In this document: positions 21,874 to 32,300 of the stretch, piece by piece | Numbering within the stretch: the first letter of the stretch is position 1 | Layout: every line of letters starts with the position of its first letter | Source: Linnemannia hyalina | Lineage: Eukaryota > Mortierellomycota > Mortierellomycetes > Mortierellales > Mortierellaceae | Assembly (NCBI GenBank): GCA_019671135.1 | Contig: JAHRHY010000001.1 | Coordinates: 496,001 to 560,000 of the forward strand | DNA: 64,000 nt | Direction: 5' to 3' | Made by a program: the position numbers and the translations under genes | Notes under the pieces: model-generated | Told to the model about the DNA's origin: nothing | What the model saw: only the letters and a program-made list of their open reading frames with translations | Database searches by the model: none

Positions 21874-22119
21874 ACCTTTAGTCATCCATACTTTATATAT
21901 TACTTTCTTTAATTCACTTTTTGCTATACCCCCCATCTGCTGCAACTCATCCTCTCTTTCCTCGTCATTACATAAAGAAGTGCCCATCTCTGTCTATCTA
22001 TACCTATATCCGTTTATGTAATTTCTCTGGCGGCGTTATTGCAATGTATGTCTACGGATGTTCCTAGAAAGGCATACCAGTAATTTTTTGACGCGTGGTG
22101 AGGTACTGTACTAAAAAAA

Positions 22120-22177
22120 GGAGGAGGAAGAGGAGGAGGAGGAGGAGGAGGAGGAGGAGGAGGAGGAGGAGGAGAGG
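22120..22177 (+). repeat. (GGA)n trinucleotide repeat
   Basis: About nineteen GGA/GAG units with one AAG interruption, non-coding, about 250 bp after the transporter stop codon. All-purine on the plus strand. Confidence 0.9.
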
Positions 22178-22875
22178 TGCATGTATCCTTCCTTGTATTG
22201 GTTATACTTGCAATGAGAGTACATGCGTTAGCTTTGTGTTCGTTCTTATCTAAGCAAGCATACACCGTAAGCAGATGCCAGGGGGCACGAGGAATACATG
22301 GATGAAGAGTTTTATGAGAGGCACAGAACGCTGCAGACGAGTAATGGATTATGAAGGCAGACGTGGAGATGGGCAACAAAGAGGGGCTTTTTTTTTTTTG
22401 CTTCTTGAAAATAGCATTTCGAGATTCTGGTTCGTTTTCAAAGCACCAAAATACGCGTTTTGATTGATTATTTCTTGTGCCGAGAACTGCAGAGCTGAAG
22501 GGCGATCGTTGTCATTTGGTTAGCAGTTGTTCTAGAAAGCAATTGCCACAGAGGAGGTTATTGTTCTTTGGATACGGATTGTGCCACCAAAAAAAAAAGA
22601 AAAAGAAAAAAGAAAAGAGAGGTGGGAAAAAAACTGAGGCTGAGCGAGTTGCGAGGCGAACATTAGTATTTCGCGCCTCATTGTTTTGACACGATCAATT
22701 TAACATGTAAGACTCGTACGACTTGGTTCGCCACTTGCTATTGTTCTCTTGTTCATGCAGAGAGGATAGGAGCCGTCAATGTATGGTACACATGATGGCC
22801 ATGGATAAAGGGGAAAAATAAAGAAGAATGTGCCTTGCATGCATGTAGAAACTAAAGCCTCTCGAAAAAAACTGA

Positions 22876-22882
22876 TATAAAA
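22876..22882 (+). promoter_or_regulatory. TATA-like element of array copy 1
   Basis: TATAAAA lies about 225 bp before the ATG of the decayed first copy. The intact copy has a comparable TATAAA about 180 bp before its ATG. Confidence 0.45.
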
Positions 22883-23102
22883 TGGGTGGGTGTCGCCACG
22901 TTTTCCTTTAGAACCAGTTCTCGCTTAAACATCAACAGTTTACTAACACGTCTATACCTATACACTTACACCTCTGCTCTTCACCCATAAACGTACTTCT
23001 ACCTATTCGCAACCTCATTTTCCCCCGTCTCAGTTCCTCTCTCACCTCTCAACAACAACCACTACTTATCCTCCACTACCCCACAAAACCCATTCAGCGA
23101 AG

Positions 23103-23641
23103 ATGAAGGCGGTTCAAGCAGTCGCCCTTTTTCTCACTACATTCGTCATCACTGTTTTCCGCACCACACCGCCAACCACCACCGCCTAATCCTTCAACCC
23201 CAACGGGATCTTTGGTGACTACGCTGTCTCCTTCCGCAAGAACACCGACCACATGGTCGACGTCGGTGCCTGCTCCCGCGCAGCTCTCCGGAAACCAACC
23301 CACCACCATTCCTTCATGCCAATCTACTCCCAACTCCATTGGCACGCCATCAACGTCCGCCTAGACGGTTTTGCAATTGGTAGATGGGCTGTTCGTAACG
23401 AGTGTGTCATCCTGCGATCAGGCGAGACGGACAGGGGGATTGTTCGAAGTTCGTGGAAGGGGAGATTAATTTGACGCCGGCGGCGTATGCGGCCGTGAAT
23501 GAAGGGGTTATGTTGGATGGGATCACGGCTCCTGGAGGGTTCTTGAAGGTGATAGAGTGTCCGAAGAATAATGAGGATATTTTGAAGTATGCTAATAACA
23601 TTCCTGCGATGATGATCAAGGATGTTCTTAATTATGGATGA
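23103..23641 (+). pseudogene. Decayed secreted double-psi beta-barrel gene, copy 1
   Basis: Clear homologue of the intact gene at 24674. It starts MKAVQAVALFL as a signal peptide, then has an in-frame TAA at about codon 29 (near 23187). The body resumes in the same frame (VDVGACSRAAL, LHWHAINVRLDGF, ECVILRSGETDRG). After that a short deletion and frameshift near 23440 move the rest into another frame, where EINLTPAAYAAVNEG, GGFLKVIECPKNNED and a final NYG followed by TGA can be read. Several cysteines of the intact copy are lost. With one stop and one frameshift no barrel can be made, so this is a pseudogene unless readthrough or assembly error is involved. Promoter-like TATAAAA and CT-rich leader are still present. 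Confidence 0.8.
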
Positions 23642-23796
23642 GATACAGGCAAAGTGTTGCTTTGATATTACTTGGTAGAAAATAAAACAAAGTTGATGTT
23701 GTATGTGATTTTATTTCTACGTGTCTGTCCGTGCGTGAGTGCGTGTGGATGTCTGTCTGTGTGTGTGTTGCACAGGTGCTGTTCATGTATAGAGAG

Positions 23797-23827
23797 AGGT
23801 AAAGGTAGAGGTAAAGGTAGAGGTAGA
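23797..23827 (+). repeat. Short hexamer repeat (GGTAAA/GGTAGA)
   Basis: Five alternating units of GGTAAA and GGTAGA in the 3' flank of the decayed copy 1. Confidence 0.75.
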
Positions 23828-24488
23828 AGGGAGGCAAGGGGTTGGCGTTTGTTTTGTTAGCCCTCCAAAAGTTTGCAGACTGTAAAAAAGTAAGATATTG
23901 CGCGATGTGCGGTCGATATGAACGGCGGCAGACTGTTACTGTCACCTACCCTGTTTTTTTTTGTATTTGTTTTGGGAGATGCAATTGTTGTATTTGAGAA
24001 ACGGGCTATAGTGGTAATAGTTGTAGAGCAAGTAATTGTTGAAGACAAAAAGGCAACTGTAGACGAAGACAGCTGTTATAAGGAAACAATTGTCGTAACA
24101 AGATTAAAAAAAAGTTAAGAAATGAACAAAAGAGGTCGCGTTGAGGGGACGAGTGACAATAAGCGCCTCCTGGTGTTAAGTAACATGCTGCGATGGAGAA
24201 GTGGCGATTGTTGTAAGGATAACAATTGTCGTAAAGTAAGACAAGAAGAAAGACAATAAGAAAAAGAGGCTGAGTAAATGGAGGACGAGAAGCAAGTAAT
24301 ACACATTTTCCTGTTACAAATAGCATGATTAATCGCCGGCTAGGTTCGCCTCTTGTTAGGTCTTATTTTTGGATACCGTGAATATAATAGCAAGCATGGT
24401 GACCACGGTCGAAAAGAGAAGCAAAGAAATACGCGTTGTATGTATATATGTGAGAGCCGTCAACAAGTTCAGCCTCCCAAGAAAAGTC

Positions 24489-24494
24489 TATAAA
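24489..24494 (+). promoter_or_regulatory. TATA box of the intact barrel-protein gene
   Basis: TATAAA, about 180 bp upstream of the ATG at 24674, followed by a C/T- and A-rich leader. Spacing is plausible for a fungal gene with a 5' UTR of about 150 nt. Confidence 0.55.
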
Positions 24495-24673
24495 TGAAGG
24501 GAGGGTCGGGCACGTCGCATCTTTTTCTTTCCTCAGATCAATTCGCACTCAAACTTCTACAGCTAACAAGTAACTTTTTACCCGAACAAAACATCACTCT
24601 CACAATCATTCTTTCACTCTTTACTTGCAACAACAACAACCCCTTTCTCCCGTAAGCCCAAACATCAGCTACG

Positions 24674-25273
24674 ATGAAGTCAACTCAAGCTTTCACTCTG
24701 TTTACCATCGCGCTCCTTACCACCCTCGCGACCACCACCTTCCGCTTCGCATCGGTCGATGCCCTGGCCGTGCCCTTCAAGGAGGCTCGCGTCTTTGACG
24801 ACTACCCCGTCGTCTTCCGCGAGCTCGTCGCCAATGAGATTGATGTCGGCGCCTGTAGCAAGGCTGTCCTCTCCGGAAAAAACCAATCCATCCCCGTTCA
24901 GTCCATCGACATCCCGGCCAACTGGCATGCCATCTCCGTCCGCCTGGATGATTTCGAAGCCTCCCGCTCAGAAGTCTGCAATCAGTGCGTGATTCTCCGA
25001 TCTGCCGAGACCGACAAGACGATTCTTGCGACCCTTGCCGGCGACTGCTCCAGCTGTGAGGAAAACCAGATCAATCTGACACCTGCGGCCTACAAGGCTA
25101 TTAATGAGGGGGCCGCGTCGAATGAGACTGCTTCGGGTGCCACTCCTGCAACTGTGTCGGAGGGGTTCTTTTCAGTCGTGCCTTGCCCTCGTAACGCTGG
25201 GGAGGTTGCCAAGTTTGCAAAGGCTTTGGGCATTCCTGCCAAGACCATCGAGGAGACTCTTAAGCGTGGATGA
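24674..25273 (+). CDS. Small secreted double-psi beta-barrel (RlpA/expansin-like) protein, intact array copy
   Basis: Predicted extracellular protein of 199 residues, intronless. A signal peptide covers about residues 1-30 (hydrophobic TIALLTTLATTTF, cleavage near VDA|LAV). The remainder fits the double-psi beta-barrel fold: VGACS near residue 61, CNQCVILRS (102-105), LAGDCSSCEENQINLTPAAYK (125-128) and a late VVPCP (171). The six cysteines in this order, with the DCxxC and NLTPAA-type signature, are typical of small RlpA-like/expansin-related fungal proteins. Possible N-glycosylation sites are at about Asn70 and Asn150. Barrel proteins of this type bind or loosen cell-wall polymers or inhibit proteases; the role here is not shown. 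Two decayed copies flank it, so it is the surviving member of a tandem family. The start is the first ATG after a typical leader. Confidence 0.8.
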   Translation: MKSTQAFTLFTIALLTTLATTTFRFASVDALAVPFKEARVFDDYPVVFRELVANEIDVGACSKAVLSGKNQSIPVQSIDIPANWHAISVRLDDFEASRSEVCNQCVILRSAETDKTILATLAGDCSSCEENQINLTPAAYKAINEGAASNETASGATPATVSEGFFSVVPCPRNAGEVAKFAKALGIPAKTIEETLKRG

Positions 25274-25845
25274 ACCCTAGTCCCTCTCCCGCTCCTCACG
25301 TTCTTATGTTTACGTCGTCGTTCACTTCAACGTTCTTCTGTTACGACGCCCTTTTTTGAAATCATTAAAAAGAAAATTTGCTCCGTGTTCATTGTCCAGG
25401 CCTCCTTCTCCTATGCTGTGCCCTCGGTTTCTTTTTTCTAAGCAAGGGGTCGGTGATTTTGTTGAACTTCCATGTCGGTTCATTTTTATGTACCCTGCAA
25501 ATAGCATGGGCCCTGTGGAAAAAGCAATAGGAACACACGCGCTTGCTTTTTGGCCTTTTTCTGGGTAGCAAGAGCGATGTTTTCTTTGAAAGTAGCTATA
25601 ATTCGAGAGGAACTCAACTGTGTGCGAAAGCAGTTGTGATAGAGAATCACAAACAATTGTACCTGTGCTATTTTTCATTTGCTGTAGACGAAGCAAAGGT
25701 TGAAGAAAATGCCAATTGTCGAAGACAAAAAAAAAAAGAAGAGGCTGAGCTGGAGGGCGATTCCTTGGGGAAGAGTGACCAAGTCAGCGCGTATGGCGTA
25801 TGGCCCAGCTGTATCGCTTGGATATTGTTCATATTGTTGGTTCGG
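25274..25845. other. Spacer between array copies 2 and 3
   Basis: About 570 bp. From about 25610 to 25790 it repeats parts of the upstream flank of copy 2: CTGTAGACGAAG, CAATTGTCG and, after an A-rich run, GAGGCTGAG. The duplication unit therefore included upstream DNA. No gene is seen. Confidence 0.5.
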
Positions 25846-26390
25846 ATGTTGTTGGTGAAGGCGGGTCAAGCGCTCGCCCTTTTCACCATTAAAATCCTCA
25901 TCCACCACTGCCTTCCGACAAACATCAGTCTTCATCGACCACCAAATAGCCTTCCACGATAACGTTGAGCACCTCGTCGACATTGGCGCCTGCACCCCCG
26001 AAGCCTTCTCCGGGTCCTACATCCCCTTCAAGCCAGTCTTCCTAACCCCATTAGCACGCCGTCAATGTCTGGATGGACGATTTCTCTGTCGGTCGAGTAG
26101 CACTCTGCACTTTCTAGTATGTCATCCTGCTAGCTTTGGAAACTGGCAAGAATATCATGGCGGTTTTGGCGGAGGACTATTCGAAATGTGAGGAGAGGCA
26201 GATTAATTTGAGACCGGCGGCGTATAAGGCTATTAATGAGAGGGCGGTGGTGATGGGTGAAGAGGCCGGAAGGGGTTTTTAGAGTTATGGATTGTCTGAT
26301 GAAGTAGGAAGGTATAGGTATGAGTGAATATGTCGCCTAGTACGCTGGGGGGCTCTCCTTCGTATTATTGAGAAGACTTGGTGTTGTGAA
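25846..26390 (+). pseudogene. Decayed secreted double-psi beta-barrel gene, copy 3
   Basis: Reading across frames recovers the family: a hydrophobic start (MLLVKAGQALALFTI), then VDIGACTPEAFSG, then after a frameshift HAVNVWMDDFSVGRVAL, an in-frame TAG near 26116, YVILLALETGKNIMAVLAEDYSKCEERQINLRPAAYKAINE, and further frame changes before an IIEKTW end. Several disulfide cysteines are replaced or missing (for example DYSKC for DCSSC). At least one stop and two frameshifts make it non-functional. It is more degraded than copy 1, so it is probably an older loss. The start position is approximate. Sequence around 26420-26495 (DECSKDE, then AAAYRAIEG) may be a scrap of a fourth copy. Confidence 0.7.
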
Positions 26391-27121
26391 TAAAAAGGAG
26401 GTTGTTGAACGATAGTGCAGTGGATGAATGTTCTAAAGATGAGACGCGTTTTGACTATGACAAGGGTAAGACGCGTGCTGCAGCGTATAGAGCGATAGAA
26501 GGTTGGATTATGGACTCAGCTCGCTTTTTTTTTCTTGTCTAGAATTTCGCACAAATGGGTTAATTGGAGCACCAACAAGAAGATGGGTCAGGCGTAGCGC
26601 AGCATCCACAGGACCGATGTTAGGGGCGACATGGATGATAGGTTGTTTATTACGGGGCGTATAGCTGGTTGGTATCCAAGCAGGGGCCACCATCACGGTG
26701 GCAGCCTGGTGGCTATCTATTTCTGCTTTGTGCGCAGTGTGAAAATTACGAGGCAGGGCGGAGGAGATGGGGTCCGGTCGGCACAATTGATTTTCCTCCG
26801 CAAGCAGGTTTTCTTTTAATTAATTAGAGCTGTCTGTGAGGAGGTGAGAATCATGACATCGGTGGTTGAGCGAGACTGTCCGCTTTTTAAAATTCTCTTC
26901 TTTCGTCTTTCACGCTCTTTGTCTTCCACTCCCTTCACCCTCCACCCTCCACCTCCTCTCTCCTCTTCTTTCTCCGTCGTCTATTCCTTACTGTCGTCTG
27001 CACTCATCGTCGACAGCATTCATTCATCCCCTCTCCTGCACTCATCTCTTCTCCGCTCACTCCCTGCTCTCCTCCTACACACAACTGCAACCGCAACAGC
27101 GAGGATACCCACAGACACACA
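26391..27121. other. Intergenic region before CDC50, with unassigned minus-strand open frame
   Basis: About 730 bp. A possible fourth barrel-protein scrap lies at 26420-26495. A 92-codon open frame on the minus strand (26508-26786) has even composition and no low complexity but no recognisable family, so I do not call it a gene. The part from 26880 to 27121 is a CT-rich leader ending ACACACA before the CDC50 ATG. Confidence 0.45.
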
Positions 27122-29574
27122 ATGTCAACAGACCCTAAGACAAGGAAGCCCGCCAGTACGTCCTCTCTCCCTTTCAATGGCATCCCTTCTACCCTCTCCT
27201 TACATTCTCTTATTTTCTTCTCTCCTTCTACCTCACTTCTGCTGACCAGTCTTACCACTACCCATATTCCTCTTACTTGGATTCAAGTCTCTCTTTCAAA
27301 CATTCTTTTTCATCAACTCATAATTCAACACACAACTCACTCCAGCGCACTAAGAACCCAGCGATGCTATAAATACCAGACCACGTTCTCCTCCTAACTG
27401 TTGTGATTGCTTTGCAATGCTTTAGACACGGCCTTCAAACAGCAAAGACTGAAGGCATGGCAGCCGATTCTGACACCCAAGACCGTCTTGCCCACCTTTA
27501 TTCTCGTCGGTATTCTGTTCGCACCCATCGGTGGTCTGCTGCTCTGGGCGAGTGATACTGTAAGCACCCACGCACACCCTGCTGTTACTGCACTGTTTGC
27601 CTGCCTAGCGTTTGCCTACCCTCTATATCCCCTGCTTTGTTCTTGCCTTGTTGCTGTCAGTCTTTTGCTCTCTTTCAGCAGCATATGATCCAAATAAGGG
27701 AGACGGACAGCACACGTTGGGCAAAAGTATCAAGGAATAGGAGGAATAGGCCGACAGGATCAAGTATAACTTAGGATTGGTCGTCAGGAGACTATTTTCA
27801 CTCATGGGTCGATTTATCTAGAGTCGACTTGGTTCAAGGACAGAAGGCATGGATAGTCCATGGGACAGGATATCATCAACAACTGTCGTCAAGAGGAGGG
27901 CGACTCTCACTATTCACACAAAAGCAGCGGATTCAAAGGGCGTCGGGAAAAAGCAAACGACCTCTTGCCAACAGAGGGAGAGGGAGCAATGTTCAGCCAA
28001 AGACAAAGCCTGTAAAGCCCAGACAAAAAGCACCATCAGAAGGAGATACACCAGCCTTTTTACATTGAGCACAACAGCAAGCAACAGCGGAATTGCGATT
28101 ATTACTGTTATTATTATTAGTATAGGGCTGTTGGACAGAAGCAATATCGGCTGCTTCGATGGCTCACATATCCCGTTTCCAGCACAACGAACACGCTTTG
28201 TACACCCTTTTCACGATCTAATCCATATAATACCCCTTCACGACACATATAGGTCGCAGAGGTTGTCATCGATTACACACAGTGCGAGACAGCAGGAGCA
28301 AACTTTGTGCCAGTTCCTCAGGGCTCTTATTCGACCAACTTTCCCGGCAAAGTAGATGTAGTGGAACCACCAGCATTCAAGGCTGTACCTTCTGTTCAGG
28401 AGGGTACCAACGCAACATGGCCAACAACAAAGTGCACTGTCAAGTTCACCATCCCCGACACGATGAAGAAGCCCGTCTTTGTCTACTACCGCCTCTCCAA
28501 CTTTTACCAAAACCATCGTCGATATGTCAAAAGTATCGACGCCAAGCAGCTCTCGGGAACTCCCCGCACTGCGGCAGAGTTGAGCGGAGGATCTTGCGAC
28601 CCATTGGCTGTTTACAAGGAAGGCGACGCCCAGTTTCCCATCTACCCCTGCGGACTTATTGCCAACTCTGTGTTCAATGGCAAGTGCCCCATCAATGTTT
28701 TTAATCAAGTCATCTTATGAATGGATGGTAAAACACATGCCTTAGACGCAATTCGACTGACCGTTGTCTTGAACTCTTATATTGTGGTATTATGAACAAC
28801 AGATTCGTTCAGCCCCTTCTTGAACCCATTCGACAGCACGACCAACGGCGCGCGCCCCTACCTCCTCTCAGAGACGGGCATTTCGTGGCCCAGCGATGCG
28901 AAAAAGTACGGTGTGCAGACATACCCTGATCTTAGCCAGATCCGCCCCCCACCCAACTGGATCAAGCAGTACCCTAACGGATACTCTGCAGCATCGCCAC
29001 CCATTGATGTATCGAAGGACGAACACTTTCAGGTCTGGATGCGCACAGCTGGTCTGCCCAACTTCCGCAAGTTGTACTCCAAGAACACGGACGATGATTT
29101 GCAGAAGGGTACATACACCATGGACATCAACATGAGTACGTATCTTATCGAAGGCGCTGCTTTATATACATTTTTGTTTTTTTGTTATCTGCTAATCGGC
29201 GATCAATTGCTAAAGAAAGAGGGAGATAACCTTCATCGATTGGCGTACACAGTGACTAACCCACTCACTCAATTATCTTACCACACTACAAAACAGATTA
29301 CAATGTGACATCGTATGGAGGAACAAAGTCGATTGTGATTTCGACAGTGTCGTTCATGGGAGGGCGCAACCCGTTCCTCGGAATTGCGTATGTGGTTGTG
29401 GGTGTGATCTGTGTTGTTCTGGGGTTGGTGTTCACTGCCCGGCATTTGTACAAGCCCAGACGATTGGGTGATCACACTTATCTCTCGTGGAACCAGAACG
29501 CAGCGACCAATGCGGCCATGGCGAATGCTTCAGCGACCTCCGCTACCGCCACCGGCGCCTCTGCCCGGTACTAA
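27122..29574 (+). CDS. cdc50: CDC50/LEM3 family phospholipid flippase beta subunit
   Basis: Partner of P4-ATPases, needed for their exit from the ER and for aminophospholipid flipping in late secretory membranes. Exons 27122-27155, 27426-27559, 28253-28679, 28803-29135 and 29297-29574 give 401 residues. It begins [27 protein letters not shown], the family's N-terminal motif, followed by helix 1 ([23 protein letters not shown]). The ectodomain has VIDYTQC, a Cys-rich core, an N-glycosylation site NATW and [16 protein letters not shown]. Then comes [19 protein letters not shown] as helix 2 and a short Ala/Thr tail. All joints restore conserved text. Intron 2 is long (693 nt). Intron 3 uses a GC donor (G|GCAAGT). 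It lies just upstream of phosphoglycerate kinase on the same strand without evident relation. Confidence 0.94.
28680..28802 (+). other. GC-AG intron of CDC50
   Basis: The donor is G|GCAAGT and the acceptor AACAACAG|AT. Only this joint gives [15 protein letters not shown], the conserved CDC50 text. The nearest GT (five bases on) would break the frame. GC-AG introns with otherwise perfect donor consensus are the usual minor class of U2 introns. Confidence 0.85.
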
Positions 29575-29972
29575 GTTCTCCTTTTGGGAATGGGTGTCGT
29601 ATGTCTGATTAAATCTCATACCTCTCGCACTCTCTTTTTGCGTCCTCCTATCTCTCCATATCTCTTGAAGAAGAAATGTCTTACCGTACTACTACCTTGT
29701 CAGCCAGTCGGCAGGATCGAAGCAATAAAAAAAAAAAATGAACAAGACAAAAGACTAGTTGTGGCCTTCGTTGTCCTAATTGATTCTTCCCACCGCATCT
29801 TTTGCTGGGGGAAAAGAAACCAACGTCACACCTTTCTCATTCCACTTAAAACCCCTCCGATCCTTTCTCTCACCTTTTCTTTTCTTCTTTTCCCTTCTGT
29901 ATTCTTCTTTAACCAACACCCCTTTCCACCATTTCCTCCCTTCAGCGTCTCAACCAACTCTCACGCCACATC
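29575..29972. other. Intergenic spacer and PGK promoter
   Basis: About 400 bp holding the CDC50 3' UTR and the PGK promoter. The right half (29850-29960) is a C/T-rich leader ending near the ATG, as in many strongly expressed fungal genes. Nothing else is seen. Confidence 0.5.
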
Positions 29973-32034
29973 ATGTCCAACAAACTCTCCGAGAAGCTCG
30001 TTATCGACCAGGTCGACTTTCACGGCAAGAGGGTCCTGATGCGGTAAGTTCTCTCTTCATCTATCTTCTTCTCATCTTCTGTCTCGTGGAACGATATATG
30101 CCTAAGAACGACACGACGCAACATAACAGGACACGATACGGCACGACACGATCTGTTCCGACTGAACGCGAGAGAAAGCGAAAACGAAAATAAGAGAGCA
30201 CACGGTTTATTCTCTATTTTTTTGCACACGGAGTCACCAAAAGAGACGCCAAACACGAAGAAAAGTTAAAAAGAAGAAGAGAAGAGTAAAAGAAAACTTA
30301 CTTATCGTTATTCTTTTCTATCTCTGAAAATAGTGTCGACTTCAACGTCCCCTTTGCTGATGGCAAGATCTCCAACAACGCTCGCATTGTTGCTGCCATT
30401 CCCTCCATCAAGTATGCCTTGGACAACGGTAAGTCAGAAATAACTAACAATTAAAGTTCTTCTAATTTTTTTTATTTTCGTGACATATGATTGAGAAAGG
30501 AGGAGGAGAAGTGAGTCGAGTCCTGATGTTGAAAAGGAAATGACGGAAGTGAACAAAAGGTGGGGTAACGATAGAGAGAGAGTGAACACGAAAGAGACCG
30601 ATCCGATACTCATTGTTTATTACTATTATTGTCACCTTACAACTACCTAATAGGCGCCGCTTCGGTTGTCTTGATGAGCCATCTCGGTCGCCCTGATGGC
30701 AAGAAGGTCGAAAAGTACAGCTTGGCCCCCGTCGCCAAGGAGCTCTCGACCCTCCTCCACAAGGATGTCGAGTTCCTCGATGACTGTGTCGGCGAGAAGG
30801 TCGAGGCTGTCTGCGCCTCCGCCAAGGACGGCAAGGTCATCCTCCTCGAGAACCTCCGCTTCCATATTGAGGAGGAGGGCAAGATCAAGGACAAGGAGGG
30901 CAATGTCACCAAGGCCACCGAGGCCGATGTCCAAAAGTTCCGTGCTTCGCTCTCCAAGCTCGGTGATGTCTACGTCAACGATGCCTTTGGAACCGCTCAC
31001 CGCGCTCATTCTTCCGTTGTCGGAATTGATCTCCCCATCCGTGCCGCCGGTTTGTTGATGAAGAAGGAGCTCCAGTTCTTTGCCCAGGTCCTTGAGGAGC
31101 CCAAGAAGCCCTTCCTTGCCATCTTGGGAGGTGCTAAGGTCTCCGACAAGATCCAGTTGATCGAGAATTTGATGGACAAGGTCGATGCTATGATCATTGG
31201 AGGAGGCATGGCCTTCACCTTCAAGAAGACCCTCGAGAATGTCAAGGTAACCCATTGGTGCTTTTTGCCGCTATCAGGAGGCGTTTTTTTTCTCACGCCC
31301 TGCCCTATGCATCCCAAGAACAGCAGCAACGAGACATTATATTCTATCATGCATGGACATGGACCCGTCGAATTTGGAACCACTTCATCTATGTCTCTCC
31401 TCGCTCTCCTTGTCCAACAAGGAAGAGACAGACACATCGACAACAAAACAACTAGGACAACAAAAAATATCATTCCCGATTTTCAGTCTCTCACAATATG
31501 TTTCTCAATTCACTTTTATTCCTCTCAATATAGATCGGTAACTCACTCTTCGACAAGGACGGTGCCGAGATTGTCGGCAAGTTGGTCGAGGCTGCTAAGG
31601 CCAAGAACGTCAAGCTCTACCTCCCCGTCGACTACATCACCGCTGACAGCTTCTCAGCAACCGCCAAGACCGGCTATGCCACCGACGAGACCGGCATCCC
31701 CGACGGTTGGTTGGGACTCGACTGCGGCGAAAAGTCCAACAAGATCTTTACCGAGGTCATCGCTGGCGCAAAGACCATCCTCTGGAACGGTCCCGCCGGT
31801 GTCTTTGAGTACGATGCCTTTGCCAAGGGTACCAAGGCTGCCCTCGATGCCGTCGTTGCCGCTACCGCCAACGGTGCCGTCTCGATCGTCGGAGGTGGTG
31901 ATACCGCCACCGCTGCTGCCAAGTGGAACGCTGTCGACAAGATCTCTCATGTTTCCACCGGTGGTGGAGCTTCTCTGGAGCTCTTGGAGGGCAAGAACTT
32001 GCCCGGTGTTGCTGCCCTCTCCGTCAAGGCTTAA
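29973..32034 (+). CDS. pgk1: Phosphoglycerate kinase
   Basis: Cytosolic glycolytic enzyme converting 1,3-bisphosphoglycerate and ADP to 3-phosphoglycerate and ATP. Exons 29973-30043, 30334-30428, 30654-31246 and 31534-32034 give 419 residues; yeast has 416. N-terminal substrate-binding text [19 protein letters not shown] is rebuilt across introns 1 and 2. Then come [48 protein letters not shown] and [17 protein letters not shown]. The C-terminal nucleotide site includes [18 protein letters not shown] and [12 protein letters not shown], and [16 protein letters not shown] closes the protein. All catalytic landmarks are present. Introns are 290, 225 and 287 nt, longish for this genome. Codons end almost always in C or G, in keeping with very high expression. 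The first ATG agrees with family length. Confidence 0.98.
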
Positions 32035-32300
32035 ATCTCCACACTCTCTTTCGCATCTCCCCCAACATATCCCTTGCAATTGAGTTCTTCCGTTGCTACG
32101 CACTAATTGTACATAAACTAACAAAAAAAATAAAAACATGAAGCCATCTCTTTTCACGGTTTGTACAGAATTAAAAACTCGCATCCTCCATCATTTTTGT
32201 TGCCCTTACTTTTTTGACGATTTATTGATCGGATTTATGTCCAGGCCTACAATTCAGTATACTACCTCGCAAACACAGCATGCTGCCGTCTGTTCGACTT

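Larger units (their letters stand above)
21874..23102. other. Intergenic region with GGA repeat, upstream of the barrel-protein array
   Basis: About 1.2 kb. It holds the transporter 3' UTR, a (GGA)n tract, and, from about 22480 to 22650, a block containing GAGGCTGAG after an A-rich run that recurs upstream of the other array members. A TATA-like element is at 22876. No gene is seen. Confidence 0.5.
23642..24673. other. Spacer between array copies 1 and 2, with repeated blocks
   Basis: About 1 kb. It contains a GGTAGA/GGTAAA short repeat near 23797-23827, then two related blocks around 24070-24105 and 24205-24275, each with CAATTGTCGTAA followed by A-rich sequence. The second runs into GAGGCTGAG, also found upstream of copies 1 and 3. 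A CT- and A-rich leader precedes the intact gene. No coding region is supported. Confidence 0.5.

Noticed and set aside
27829..28068. 79-codon plus-strand frame inside CDC50 intron 2
   Set aside because: The conserved protein is continuous across the intron; the frame is Arg/Gln/Lys-rich with no family resemblance.
30647..31255. 202-codon minus-strand open frame
   Set aside because: Antisense to phosphoglycerate kinase exon 3; explained by C/G-ending codons in the true gene.
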